Positions 15,396 through 23,253 of a stretch of 39,016 bases of DNA are shown one piece after another. The notes beneath the pieces were generated by a model. It ran no database searches, was not told the origin of the DNA, and was given only the letters and a program-made list of their open reading frames with translations. The position numbers and the translations under genes are program-made. Within the stretch, counting starts at the first letter, position 1, and every line of letters begins with the position of its first letter. The stretch covers positions 1 to 39,016 of the forward strand of contig JAHHQT010000008.1 of assembly GCA_020026215.1 (NCBI GenBank), in the 5' to 3' direction. Source of the stretch: Muribaculaceae bacterium (GTDB taxonomy: Bacteria > Bacteroidota > Bacteroidia > Bacteroidales > Muribaculaceae).

Positions 15396-16505
15396 TTATT
15401 CTTCCGCCTTTTGTGAAACTTTGTCTTTCTTGTTGCGTTTGTTGACTTTCTTTTTAATCCAGAAGTAATAGCCTGTAATACAGAATACTGCGCCGAGAAA
15501 TGCTGCCAAACAATGCAGAATGCGGGTGGTCATACCGCCCCAACGGCCTGAATGGAATGCCCATACCCATCCGCGCAACTTGCTGTTATAGGACTGGTCT
15601 TCATATAATTGAGAGCTGACAATCTCTCCTGTCTCGGGATTGAAGTCGTAGCTGTCGCGTTTGTTGATGTTGCCGTATGTGACGCTTACTGTATTCTTTT
15701 GTATGGAAATACTGTTGTAGTCCTCATATTTATTGTGCATTTGTGCCAATACGTTGTCCCATTGCGAGAAGTTCAATTCGTCCTGTTTTGGAAATGCCAC
15801 TTTCTCTTGTCTTTTCTGAGGTTCAGTTTCCTTTCCGAGTAGGGAATAGAAGGCTTTGTTGTACCAGTCGAACGACCAGTTCAAGCCTGTCAATGCCATG
15901 GCAAGCAGAAATATTGATGCGTAGAATCCGCCGGATACGTGCAAGTCGAAGAAGAAACGATACCATCCTTTCTTTGCACTGATAGAGAAACGTGTCTTCA
16001 GTTTTTTTCTGCTTTTCGGGAACCAAATTACCAATCCGCTAATCAGGATAAATACAAATGCCAAAGTGGATGCGCCGACTATCCATTTTCCCCAAGGAAT
16101 GCTGTCGGAACGGCGTTCGCCAAGCAGGCGTGTGTGGAGCCCTGAAACTTTTGAGAAGAACTTGCTCCTTCCCTTCGAGCCTGTAATGATACCTGTGTAG
16201 GGGTCAATCATAAAGGTTGCTCTTGTCCCTTTCAAGCGAAGCTGATAGGTACGGGCAGGGTCTTGCATTATACGAAAACCTGTTACTGTGATGGAGTCGG
16301 GCAATTGCTGTTCGGCTTTGGCAATCAGTTCCGGAATAGGGAGCGGTTGTTGCTTGACTTCTTCCACAAAATAAAGATGCGGATTCATACATTCTTGAAT
16401 CTCTGACTGGAACACTAACAAAGAGCCTGTAACACAGATGATTGTAATGATGATGGCAAAAGGAAGAGATAGCCACAAGTGCAGCTTTTTAAAAAACTTT
16501 TTCAT
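15396..16505 (-). CDS. PepSY-associated transmembrane protein (PiuB-like)
   Basis: This 369-aa inner-membrane protein has four hydrophobic spans (about 12-33, 141-162, 190-211 and 327-347) with a periplasmic PepSY-like domain between the first two. Histidines next to the membrane spans (KLHLWLSL, SGLHTRLLG, FDLHVSGG, ILHCLAA) are typical of the PepSY_TM family. Members are linked to siderophore reduction or iron release, and sit near TonB-dependent receptors in many genomes. No receptor gene is adjacent here. The gene is monocistronic with its own promoter at 16556-16586. The family call is secure; the iron role is by analogy. Confidence 0.88.
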   Translation of the reverse strand: MKKFFKKLHLWLSLPFAIIITIICVTGSLLVFQSEIQECMNPHLYFVEEVKQQPLPIPELIAKAEQQLPDSITVTGFRIMQDPARTYQLRLKGTRATFMIDPYTGIITGSKGRSKFFSKVSGLHTRLLGERRSDSIPWGKWIVGASTLAFVFILISGLVIWFPKSRKKLKTRFSISAKKGWYRFFFDLHVSGGFYASIFLLAMALTGLNWSFDWYNKAFYSLLGKETEPQKRQEKVAFPKQDELNFSQWDNVLAQMHNKYEDYNSISIQKNTVSVTYGNINKRDSYDFNPETGEIVSSQLYEDQSYNSKLRGWVWAFHSGRWGGMTTRILHCLAAFLGAVFCITGYYFWIKKKVNKRNKKDKVSQKAEE

Positions 16506-16555
16506 TATGAATTTGAACTAAAAATACAAATAAGTTTTGCTAATCAAATATTCTG

Positions 16556-16586
16556 CAAAAGTATTAAATTTTCTCCTTTTGATCAA
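16556..16586 (-). promoter_or_regulatory. Promoter of the PepSY membrane-protein gene
   Basis: The minus strand has TTG (16586-16584), 20 bp, then TACTTTTG (16563-16556), a good match to the Bacteroidota consensus. The ATG is 51 bp further on. Confidence 0.55.
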
Positions 16587-16638
16587 TCACATCAAGACGG
16601 TATTCCTGTTTCGTGGCTTAGTGGATATTAGGTATGTC

Positions 16639-17976
16639 TTAAATGTTCAGCACCTTTTCGTTGCGTTGGTGGCGGAAGGCGTTGAAAGTGTCGAAAATGT
16701 CGCAGAGAGAGACGTTGGCATTTTCCACCTGGCTTTCGTAGAGCTTGACTCCTGTTCGGTTGTCGGTACTTTGCCCCTGCATCGCTCCCGACACGCCTGA
16801 AATGCGCTCAAACAATTTCATTTGCAGATGAATCATTTCGTACGCACCCATGTTGGAAGGTGTGGAGAAAATCTGTTGCGGCTTGTCCTCCTTGAGCCTC
16901 GGGTGGTAGGGAATGATGGAGTCGGGACGTGACCATGCCTTGCGTAGTTTTTCCCACGAATAGCCGTCGGGCAATACGTTGTCGGGATAGAATAGCACGC
17001 CTTTGGCACTGACACCCATAATATGGTCAATCATTGTGATGAGGCGGTTGACGTGCTTTTGCTGGTCAATGACATCTTCCACCAACGAATGCACTTCACC
17101 GTCAATTAGCGGATAGAGCTTGAACGAATAAGGATGCGAATGGTGCTTGAAAGGGGAGTCGTACTGACACAGAACTTCGCCCGACTGTGTCATCCAATGG
17201 CAACGCCATACCTTCTCAATCGTCCATCGGCATTCCGTGTGCTTGTCCTTGACGGGCGTTTTCGACAGATACCATTCTCCTGTCTTACGGTTGTGGCATT
17301 CGTAGCACTCACGGCTCTCGTTGGTCCACACCTCCAGAATACGAAACTTATCCTCTATGGGTTCAATTGGGAAATTGGATTCCATGTTCACCCTTTCGGA
17401 ATCAAGCACAATTCGGATGGAAAGCGCCCTCCCGCGACTTCCGTTGGCCAGACGCATCAGAATGTCGGCAATGTCCATGTCGTGGATTTCGCCAATCATC
17501 GAGCAGTCCCAACCGCGGGCGTCTTTGCCGAATTCCATAAAGATTCGGTTCGGGTTCACATTGGTAATGCGGGTGGTATAGGACTGGTTCTGCTTGATTT
17601 TCTCCATCTTTTGGAAACAGCATCCTGAGATTAAAAACTCCTCCAAAGCGCGACAATCAAGCTCGTTGGGCATATTTTCCTCAAAAACTTTATTTTTTCT
17701 TTCGTTGTCGGGATTGTTCCTCAAATTATAACGGAAGCGTCCCACGATACTTTTCACCAACTGGCGAATCAGGTTATTCGAAATTGGCTCACGGCCAGCA
17801 TTCTTCAGTTTGTCGTATTCACGGATGGCGCATCCGTTGTCGTCTAACACTTTGTCACACCATTGGTTACCATAGGTGTAGTTCTTGTTTCGGTTGCGTT
17901 TTTCGCGCAAATCTTCCATCTCGTTCCATGCCGATTGTACGCGTTTCAGCAATGCCGAATTTTGGTTCGTTTTCAT
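16639..17976 (-). CDS. Orphan phage portal-like protein (P22-type), probably a truncated remnant
   Basis: This 445-aa protein resembles P22-type portal proteins, which form the dodecameric DNA gate of tailed-phage capsids. The pattern is NYTYGNQW, then REPISNNLIRQLVKSIVGRFR, a central DPxxI-like NPNRIFMEFGKDARGWDCS region, and a helical C-terminal part with VIDQQKHVNRLITMIDH and SGVSGAMQGQS. True P22-like portals usually continue for another one to three hundred residues of helix after the GxQS segment, so this one looks short. After its TAA the same frame shows a second TAA and then a 17-codon coding-like tail. No terminase, capsid or tail genes flank it. It is likely a prophage remnant, or possibly domesticated. 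Confidence 0.68.
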   Translation of the reverse strand: MKTNQNSALLKRVQSAWNEMEDLREKRNRNKNYTYGNQWCDKVLDDNGCAIREYDKLKNAGREPISNNLIRQLVKSIVGRFRYNLRNNPDNERKNKVFEENMPNELDCRALEEFLISGCCFQKMEKIKQNQSYTTRITNVNPNRIFMEFGKDARGWDCSMIGEIHDMDIADILMRLANGSRGRALSIRIVLDSERVNMESNFPIEPIEDKFRILEVWTNESRECYECHNRKTGEWYLSKTPVKDKHTECRWTIEKVWRCHWMTQSGEVLCQYDSPFKHHSHPYSFKLYPLIDGEVHSLVEDVIDQQKHVNRLITMIDHIMGVSAKGVLFYPDNVLPDGYSWEKLRKAWSRPDSIIPYHPRLKEDKPQQIFSTPSNMGAYEMIHLQMKLFERISGVSGAMQGQSTDNRTGVKLYESQVENANVSLCDIFDTFNAFRHQRNEKVLNI

Positions 17977-18100
17977 GATTTCAATTTTTGATTAAATTTT
18001 CACAAAAATATTTTCTGAAAAATGCTGTTTATCGGGGAAAAGAGATTCTATAAATAGTGTGAAAAATATCACAAAAACTCTGTTGTATTGAAGATTTTAT

Positions 18101-18108
18101 TATCTTTG
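18101..18108 (+). promoter_or_regulatory. -7 promoter motif of the lipoprotein gene
   Basis: TATCTTTG fully matches TAnnTTTG, 38 bp before the ATG; the -33 element is weak. The remaining gap between the two divergent genes (17977-18146) holds nothing else I could identify. Confidence 0.55.
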
Positions 18109-18146
18109 CAATAAATTAAAAATAAAATCATTCAATTCAAATTACT

Positions 18147-19832
18147 ATGAATAAAAAAATTGGTATTTATCTATTGGTTGGTGCCACTATGGTATTGACC
18201 GGATGTAACAAGAAGATGAGTCCGTTTGCTGCTGAATATTTCAACACAGACCCAACTCCATTGACTGTTGTAGGTGACAACGTTCCTGCTACTATCACAG
18301 CTAACGTTCCACAAAAATTCTTCAAAAAGAATGCTGAAGTTACTGTAACTCCTGTTTTGGCTTACGGCGAAAACGAAGCTAAATCACAAGCTTACACTTT
18401 CCAAGGTGAAAAAGTTAAAGGTAACAATACTGTAATCAACTACAAACAAGGTGGTACAGTTTCTATCCCTGCTAACTTCGTTTACACTCCTGAAATGATG
18501 AAGAGTGACCTTTATTTGGATTTCAACGTTGTTCAAGGTAAGAAATCATACGTTTTGCCTCGCGTAAAAGTTGGTGAAGGTGTAAACGCAACTGCTACTT
18601 TGGCTGATGCTACTACAGTTGATCCTGCAGGTGCAGCTGATAAATATCAACGTATCATCAATGATATCGTAGATGCTGATATCATGTTCTTGATCAACAG
18701 AGCAGAAGTCCGCAAAAACGAATTGAAACGTGACGGTGGTGTTAAAGATTTGAACGCTGTTGTTAAAGAAGCAAGTGCTGCTGACAACAAAGAAATCGAA
18801 GGTATCCACGTATCTTCTTTCGCATCTCCTGATGGTGGTGTTAAATACAACACAAAACTTTCTGAAAAACGTGAAAAATCAACTATGGACTACGTTTCTA
18901 AGAACTTGAAAAAAGAAGAAATTTCTAACTTCGGTGAATTGACTTCTGAATTTACAGCTCAAGACTGGGAAGGTTTCCAAAAATTGGTTTCTCAAAGCAA
19001 TATCCAAGACAAAGAATTGATTCTTAGCGTACTTTCAATGTACAAAGATCCTGAAGAACGTGAAAAAGAAATCCGTAACCTTTCTTCAGTATTCGATCAA
19101 CTAGCTGAAGATATCCTTCCTCAACTTCGTTACTCTCGCATCTCTGCTTCAATCAACACAATTGGTCGTAGCGATGATGAAATCAAAGCTCAATTCAAAG
19201 AAGACGCTTCTAAACTTTCTGTTGACGAACTTCTTTACTGTGCAACTTTGACAGAAGACAACGCTGAAAAAGAAGAAATCTACGCAGCTGCTGCTAAACT
19301 TTATCCTAACGATTATCGTTGCTTCAACAACCTAGGTCGCGCTCAATACGCTCAAGGTAACTACGACGAAGCTCAAGCTAACTTCGAAAAAGCTGCTAAA
19401 CTTGCTCCTGCAAGCAACGAAGCTAAGATGAACTTAGGTTTGATCAAAATGATGAACAAAGACTACGCTGGTGCTAAAGAAGCATTCGGTAGCGCTGCCG
19501 GTGTTGACGGTTTGAACGACGCTATGGGTGTTTACTACATCAAACAAGGCGACTATCAAACAGCTGTTAAAGCATTTGGTGACACTAAATCAAACAACGC
19601 TGCTTTGGCTCAAATCTTGGTTAACGACTACAGCGCAGCACAAGCTACTTTGAACGCTGTTGCTAAACCAAACGCAACTACTTACTACATGATGGCAGTT
19701 GTTGCAGCTCGCACAAGCAACGAACAAGGTGTTTACGCTAACCTTCGCAAAGCTATCAAACTTGACGGAAACTTGAAAGCTAAAGCTCAAGTTGATAAAG
19801 AATTTGCAAACTACAACGTAGCAAGCCTATAA
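18147..19832 (+). CDS. Abundant outer-membrane lipoprotein with OmpA-like and TPR regions
   Basis: This 561-aa protein has a lipoprotein signal peptide with lipobox LTGC, lipidated at C20. Residues about 40-145 look beta-rich. Residues about 170-260 have an OmpA-C-like pattern (HVSSFASPDGGVKYNTKLSEKR), the peptidoglycan-binding fold, though the usual key aspartate and arginine positions are only partly kept. Residues about 370-560 hold tetratricopeptide repeats (YRCFNNLGRAQYAQGNYDEAQANFEKA and copies after it, cited by their first residues). Codon use is strongly biased to a small codon set (GAA, AAA, GCT, AAC), which indicates very high expression. It is a monocistronic gene with its own promoter and terminator. 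A structural envelope role is inferred. Confidence 0.85.
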   Translation: MNKKIGIYLLVGATMVLTGCNKKMSPFAAEYFNTDPTPLTVVGDNVPATITANVPQKFFKKNAEVTVTPVLAYGENEAKSQAYTFQGEKVKGNNTVINYKQGGTVSIPANFVYTPEMMKSDLYLDFNVVQGKKSYVLPRVKVGEGVNATATLADATTVDPAGAADKYQRIINDIVDADIMFLINRAEVRKNELKRDGGVKDLNAVVKEASAADNKEIEGIHVSSFASPDGGVKYNTKLSEKREKSTMDYVSKNLKKEEISNFGELTSEFTAQDWEGFQKLVSQSNIQDKELILSVLSMYKDPEEREKEIRNLSSVFDQLAEDILPQLRYSRISASINTIGRSDDEIKAQFKEDASKLSVDELLYCATLTEDNAEKEEIYAAAAKLYPNDYRCFNNLGRAQYAQGNYDEAQANFEKAAKLAPASNEAKMNLGLIKMMNKDYAGAKEAFGSAAGVDGLNDAMGVYYIKQGDYQTAVKAFGDTKSNNAALAQILVNDYSAAQATLNAVAKPNATTYYMMAVVAARTSNEQGVYANLRKAIKLDGNLKAKAQVDKEFANYNVASL

Positions 19833-19860
19833 TCTTCTGAGATTAATAAAAACTAAATAG

Positions 19861-19893
19861 AAAAGCGATGTTCTTTGGAGCATCGCTTTTTTT
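19861..19893 (+). terminator. Intrinsic terminator of the lipoprotein gene
   Basis: AAAAGCGATG and CATCGCTTTT form a perfect 10-bp stem with a 10-nt loop, followed by a T run. It lies 28 bp past the stop. Confidence 0.9.
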
Positions 19894-19986
19894 GTTGTCT
19901 ATAGTAATAGGAGAAAAGATGTCTTGAATTTTATATAGTATTAGTTATATTTGTAAAAGCTAATTGTAAAAAATAATATCGATATT

Positions 19987-20256
19987 ATGGATGCCAAAAG
20001 GAAAAACTATTGTAAATGGGGAATTGTATTTGCTCTTGCATGGAATGTATTGATATTGTCTGTCTATACAATCACGTGTTTTATGGAGGGTGTGCCTTTT
20101 ACCGAAAACATAGAAGTTGATAGTTGGTCGTGTTTCTATGTCTGCTATGCCTTGATGACAGTTGCATGGTTTTATATCGGTTATGCGTTGCGTAAGGAGT
20201 ATGTGACTAAAAGAGAGGCGTATGTTTCTTCCTTCAAGGATGATGCAAGAAAGTGA
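19987..20256 (+). CDS. Small membrane protein of unknown function (first of a pair)
   Basis: This 89-aa protein has two hydrophobic spans, about 11-30 (WGIVFALAWNVLILSVYTI) and 49-67 (FYVCYALMTVAWFYIGYAL), with charged ends. No family is recognised. Its 3' end overlaps the next small gene, which also encodes a membrane protein, so the two are probably translated together and may form a complex. No promoter motif of good quality was seen in the 154-bp gap before it. Confidence 0.6.
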   Translation: MDAKRKNYCKWGIVFALAWNVLILSVYTITCFMEGVPFTENIEVDSWSCFYVCYALMTVAWFYIGYALRKEYVTKREAYVSSFKDDARK

Positions 20257-20467
20257 GATTGACCGACTTTTCAAACTGTATTTTCTCAGGATGTATTCAA
20301 AACAGCTTACTAATGTTTTTATCGTTGCCATTCCTTTTTATATTATTCTCAAAGTTCGAGGAATATGGGAAACTAAGAATTTTGTTATCATAGGTATCTT
20401 GCTTGTTGCATCCTTGGCTTGTCTTTATGTGACAAACCGAATCACGAAGAAACTTAAGGGTAACTGA
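20240..20467 (+). CDS. Small membrane protein of unknown function (second of a pair)
   Basis: From the chosen ATG the protein is 75 aa. An N-terminal amphipathic part (MMQESEIDRLFKLYFLRMY) precedes two hydrophobic spans, VFIVAIPFYIILKV and VIIGILLVASLACLYV, with a basic tail. The upstream in-frame ATG at 20222 is possible but would lengthen the overlap to 35 bp; the ATG at 20240 (or 20243) overlaps the previous gene by 17 bp. The arrangement of two short overlapping membrane genes resembles a two-component small membrane system, but no function can be assigned. Confidence 0.6.
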   Translation: MMQESEIDRLFKLYFLRMYSKQLTNVFIVAIPFYIILKVRGIWETKNFVIIGILLVASLACLYVTNRITKKLKGN

Positions 20468-20482
20468 TAAACAGGACAATAA

Positions 20483-20514
20483 AAAACCTCCGACTTTTGC
20501 GAGTCGGAGGTTTT
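20483..20514. terminator. Bidirectional terminator between the small membrane genes and copA
   Basis: AAAACCTCCGACT and AGTCGGAGGTTTT make a perfect 13-bp stem with a 6-nt loop and A/T runs on both sides. It serves both convergent genes. Confidence 0.92.
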
Positions 20515-20532
20515 CTTTATCTCTGAATCCGA

Positions 20533-23130
20533 TTATTTGATTTTGATAATCTTTAATCTCAAACTGTTCAAGACTACGGTCAATGAGCTGACAGCCATTG
20601 CAGCACTTGCCCACATCGGGTTGATGGTGATTCCCAATACAGGGAACAATGCGCCTGCTGCTACCGGAATGCCGATGATGTTGTAGATAAATGCCCAGAA
20701 TAGGTTTTGTTTTACAATACGCATGGTGGTCTTTGACAACTTCATCGCCTTAGGCAACTGAATCAAGTCGGAGGTGGTAAAAGTCATCATGGCTGTTTCC
20801 ATGGCAATATCAGTACCGCTACCCATAGCAATGGATACGTCTGCACGAGCCAAAGCCTGTGAGTCGTTGATACCGTCACCAATCATCGCTACCATCTTGC
20901 CTTGTTTCTGTAGGTCAATGATGAATTTGTCCTTATCGTCGGGTGACATGGATGCCTTGAAGTCAGAAATGTTGGCTTCGTTAGCCACACGTTCTGCAAC
21001 CGCCTTGTTGTCGCCTGTCAACATATAGACACGCAAGCCCAATTGACGCATTTGCTCGACAGCAATCGGAGATGAGTCTTTTACGGTGTCTGCCAAAGAA
21101 AGGATGGTCAATAATTGGTTGCCTTTGCCGAAGTAAACCATGGTCATATCTTGTTGTACAAGGTTTGAAACTTGTGTGCATTCGTGGATTTGAGCCAAAC
21201 TTTTGTTTCCAGCCCAATAGGTTACTCCGTTGACGGTGGTTTCTACTCCTTTACCTACAATGGCATTCACGATATCCACTTTGGCAGGAGTGATGTCCTG
21301 ACGGTGTAATTGGTTGACGATTTCTTCAGCCAACGGGTGTTCAGAACGTTTTTCCATCGCCATAAAAATAGCCAAATCATCGTCGGTAGTTTCCGGAGAA
21401 CGTTTCATGGAAGTCACGATAGGGTGACCTTCAGTCAATGTTCCCGTCTTGTCCAAAACAACGGCCTTAATGTTGCAGACTTTTTCCAAAGCGGTGGCAT
21501 CCTTAATTAAAATGTGGTTTTCGGCAGCACGGCCAATACCTACGGTAATAGCGGTAGGAGTGGCAAGTCCCAATGCGCAAGGGCAGGCAATCACCAATAC
21601 GGAAACTGCACAAATCAATGCTTTGGATGCGTATTCAGGTCCTCCGATGATAAACCAAATGATAAAGGTGAGAATAGATACTGTCAATACACCGAATGTG
21701 AAATATTTACTGATGATGTCGGCAATGCGTTGAACAGGGGCTTTACTGCCTTGTGCCTCGCGTACCATTTCCACCATGTGTGCAAGTGTGGTTTCGTCGT
21801 GATTCTTTTCTACGTTCACGATAAGAGCTCCTGTGGTGTTGATAGTTCCCGAGAATACGCTGTCGCCTTTTGCCTTTTCAATTTGTTGTGATTCACCCGT
21901 CAACATACTTTCATCGACGAACGATTCGCCCGATACGATTTTTGCATCGACAGGGATACGTGCGCCCGGCATGATTTTGACTTTCATACCCGGTTTGATT
22001 TCGTCGATAGGGTAGGTTTGTTCCATTCCCTCATCATCTACCACAACGGCAGATTCAGGTTGCAGTTGCATCAATTTCTTAATGGCGGTAGTGGTGCTGT
22101 TTTTAGCACGTTCTTCAATCAAACGGCCTGTCAGCACAAAGGCTGCAATCATGGCGGCAGAATCGAAATATTTGTGGTCGCCCAATCCGTGTTCTTGTGC
22201 AAATTCAGGGAAAATCAACAATACTACGCTGAAAATCCATGCAGTTGCAGTACTCAAAGCCACCAAAGTATCCATGTTGGCAGATTTGATTTTCAGCATC
22301 TTCCATGCTTTGGAAAAGAATGCTGCTCCAGGGCCTGCAAGGATGAACAGGGTGATGAGACAAGCCGCCCATTGAGCGAGCAGATCGCTCTTCATGGAAG
22401 TCATGGAAATGACCATTACCTGACTGGCAAGTGCCCAAGTTATAATCAGACGGAGGCGAGCCTTTTTATATTCGTTGGCTTCCTGGTTTTCCTCCTTGTC
22501 GATGACAAGCTCAAATCCCATTTCCTTCACCTTCTTGGCAATGTTTGAAAGTTTTATCTTTTTGGTGTTGTAGCTGATGGTGATGGTCTTGGCAGGGAAG
22601 CTCACGCTGGCGCTTTGTACGCCCGGCATGGCTTGAACGGTGCTTTCCACCTTGCCAGCACAAACCATACAGCTCATGCCGTTGACTTGTAACGTCACTT
22701 TGTTTTCGTCAAGAACCAATTCAAATCCGGTATCTTTGACTTTCTTTGCGATGTCGTCGAGGGAGACTTCTTTGGCGATGTATTGGACGGTAATCGTTTT
22801 TGAAGGGAAGTTGACAGCGGCATCCACCACACCCGTCATATTCTTGACGGCGGTTTCCACTTTGCCTGCACAAACCACGCAACTCATGCCATTGACGTTC
22901 AATGTGGTCTTGGTCACATCGAGCACCAACTCGAACCCAATTTCCTTGACACGTTTTGCAATAGTGGTAAGATCTGTTTCTTTCGGATTGTAATTGATTG
23001 TGATTGTCTTGGCTGGAAAATTCACAGCAGCATCTTCAACGCCCGGCAAGCCCTTGACGGTACTTTCCACTTTTCCGGCGCATACCATGCAGCTCATTCC
23101 TTTTACTTCTATAATAATTTTTGTCATCAT
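20533..23130 (-). CDS. copA: Copper-exporting P1B-type ATPase with three N-terminal metal-binding domains
   Basis: This 865-aa inner-membrane ATPase should export Cu(I) from the cytoplasm. Three heavy-metal-associated domains of exactly 70 residues each lie at the N-terminus, with GMSCxVCAGKVE in each (cysteine pairs 14/17, 84/87, 154/157). The ATPase part has TGE (411-413), the transmembrane CPC ion motif (516-518), the phosphorylated D560 in DKTGT, SEHP (596-599) and GDGIND (751-756). The final helix segment ASAAMAVSSLTVVLNSLRL is characteristic of Cu(I) pumps. Two or fewer metal domains are usual in bacteria, so three is noteworthy. It is monocistronic. No copper regulator or chaperone gene is adjacent. 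The ATG at 23127 is an equally possible start. Confidence 0.95.
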   Translation of the reverse strand: MMTKIIIEVKGMSCMVCAGKVESTVKGLPGVEDAAVNFPAKTITINYNPKETDLTTIAKRVKEIGFELVLDVTKTTLNVNGMSCVVCAGKVETAVKNMTGVVDAAVNFPSKTITVQYIAKEVSLDDIAKKVKDTGFELVLDENKVTLQVNGMSCMVCAGKVESTVQAMPGVQSASVSFPAKTITISYNTKKIKLSNIAKKVKEMGFELVIDKEENQEANEYKKARLRLIITWALASQVMVISMTSMKSDLLAQWAACLITLFILAGPGAAFFSKAWKMLKIKSANMDTLVALSTATAWIFSVVLLIFPEFAQEHGLGDHKYFDSAAMIAAFVLTGRLIEERAKNSTTTAIKKLMQLQPESAVVVDDEGMEQTYPIDEIKPGMKVKIMPGARIPVDAKIVSGESFVDESMLTGESQQIEKAKGDSVFSGTINTTGALIVNVEKNHDETTLAHMVEMVREAQGSKAPVQRIADIISKYFTFGVLTVSILTFIIWFIIGGPEYASKALICAVSVLVIACPCALGLATPTAITVGIGRAAENHILIKDATALEKVCNIKAVVLDKTGTLTEGHPIVTSMKRSPETTDDDLAIFMAMEKRSEHPLAEEIVNQLHRQDITPAKVDIVNAIVGKGVETTVNGVTYWAGNKSLAQIHECTQVSNLVQQDMTMVYFGKGNQLLTILSLADTVKDSSPIAVEQMRQLGLRVYMLTGDNKAVAERVANEANISDFKASMSPDDKDKFIIDLQKQGKMVAMIGDGINDSQALARADVSIAMGSGTDIAMETAMMTFTTSDLIQLPKAMKLSKTTMRIVKQNLFWAFIYNIIGIPVAAGALFPVLGITINPMWASAAMAVSSLTVVLNSLRLKIIKIK

Positions 23131-23191
23131 ACAATAGGATTATTAAAGTTGTAACATTCCAATCTCTTGAAACGTTCGATTATAATACAAA

Positions 23192-23223
23192 AAAAGCGTA
23201 TTTTTTCGAAAAAATACGCTTTT
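23192..23223 (-). terminator. Perfect 32-bp palindromic terminator after the dehydrogenase gene
   Basis: The 16-bp arms (AAAAGCGTATTTTTTC and its complement) are perfectly symmetric with no spacer. The minus-strand transcript continues into a T run. It lies 30 bp past the dehydrogenase stop and upstream of copA. Confidence 0.8.
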
Positions 23224-23253
23224 CCTATAATTATTTTTAATTTGTGTCAAAAA

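Noticed and set aside
16564..16641. Stop-codon recoding in the portal gene
   Set aside because: Both stops are TAA, which is not the codon usually recoded in gut phages, and surrounding genes use the standard code.
18147..19832. Strong codon bias of the lipoprotein gene as a sign of horizontal transfer
   Set aside because: The same bias is seen in gpmI, and it fits translational optimisation of highly expressed genes.
22018..22548. 176-codon plus-strand frame opposite copA
   Set aside because: Antisense to conserved ATPase sequence; composition reflects the opposite strand.
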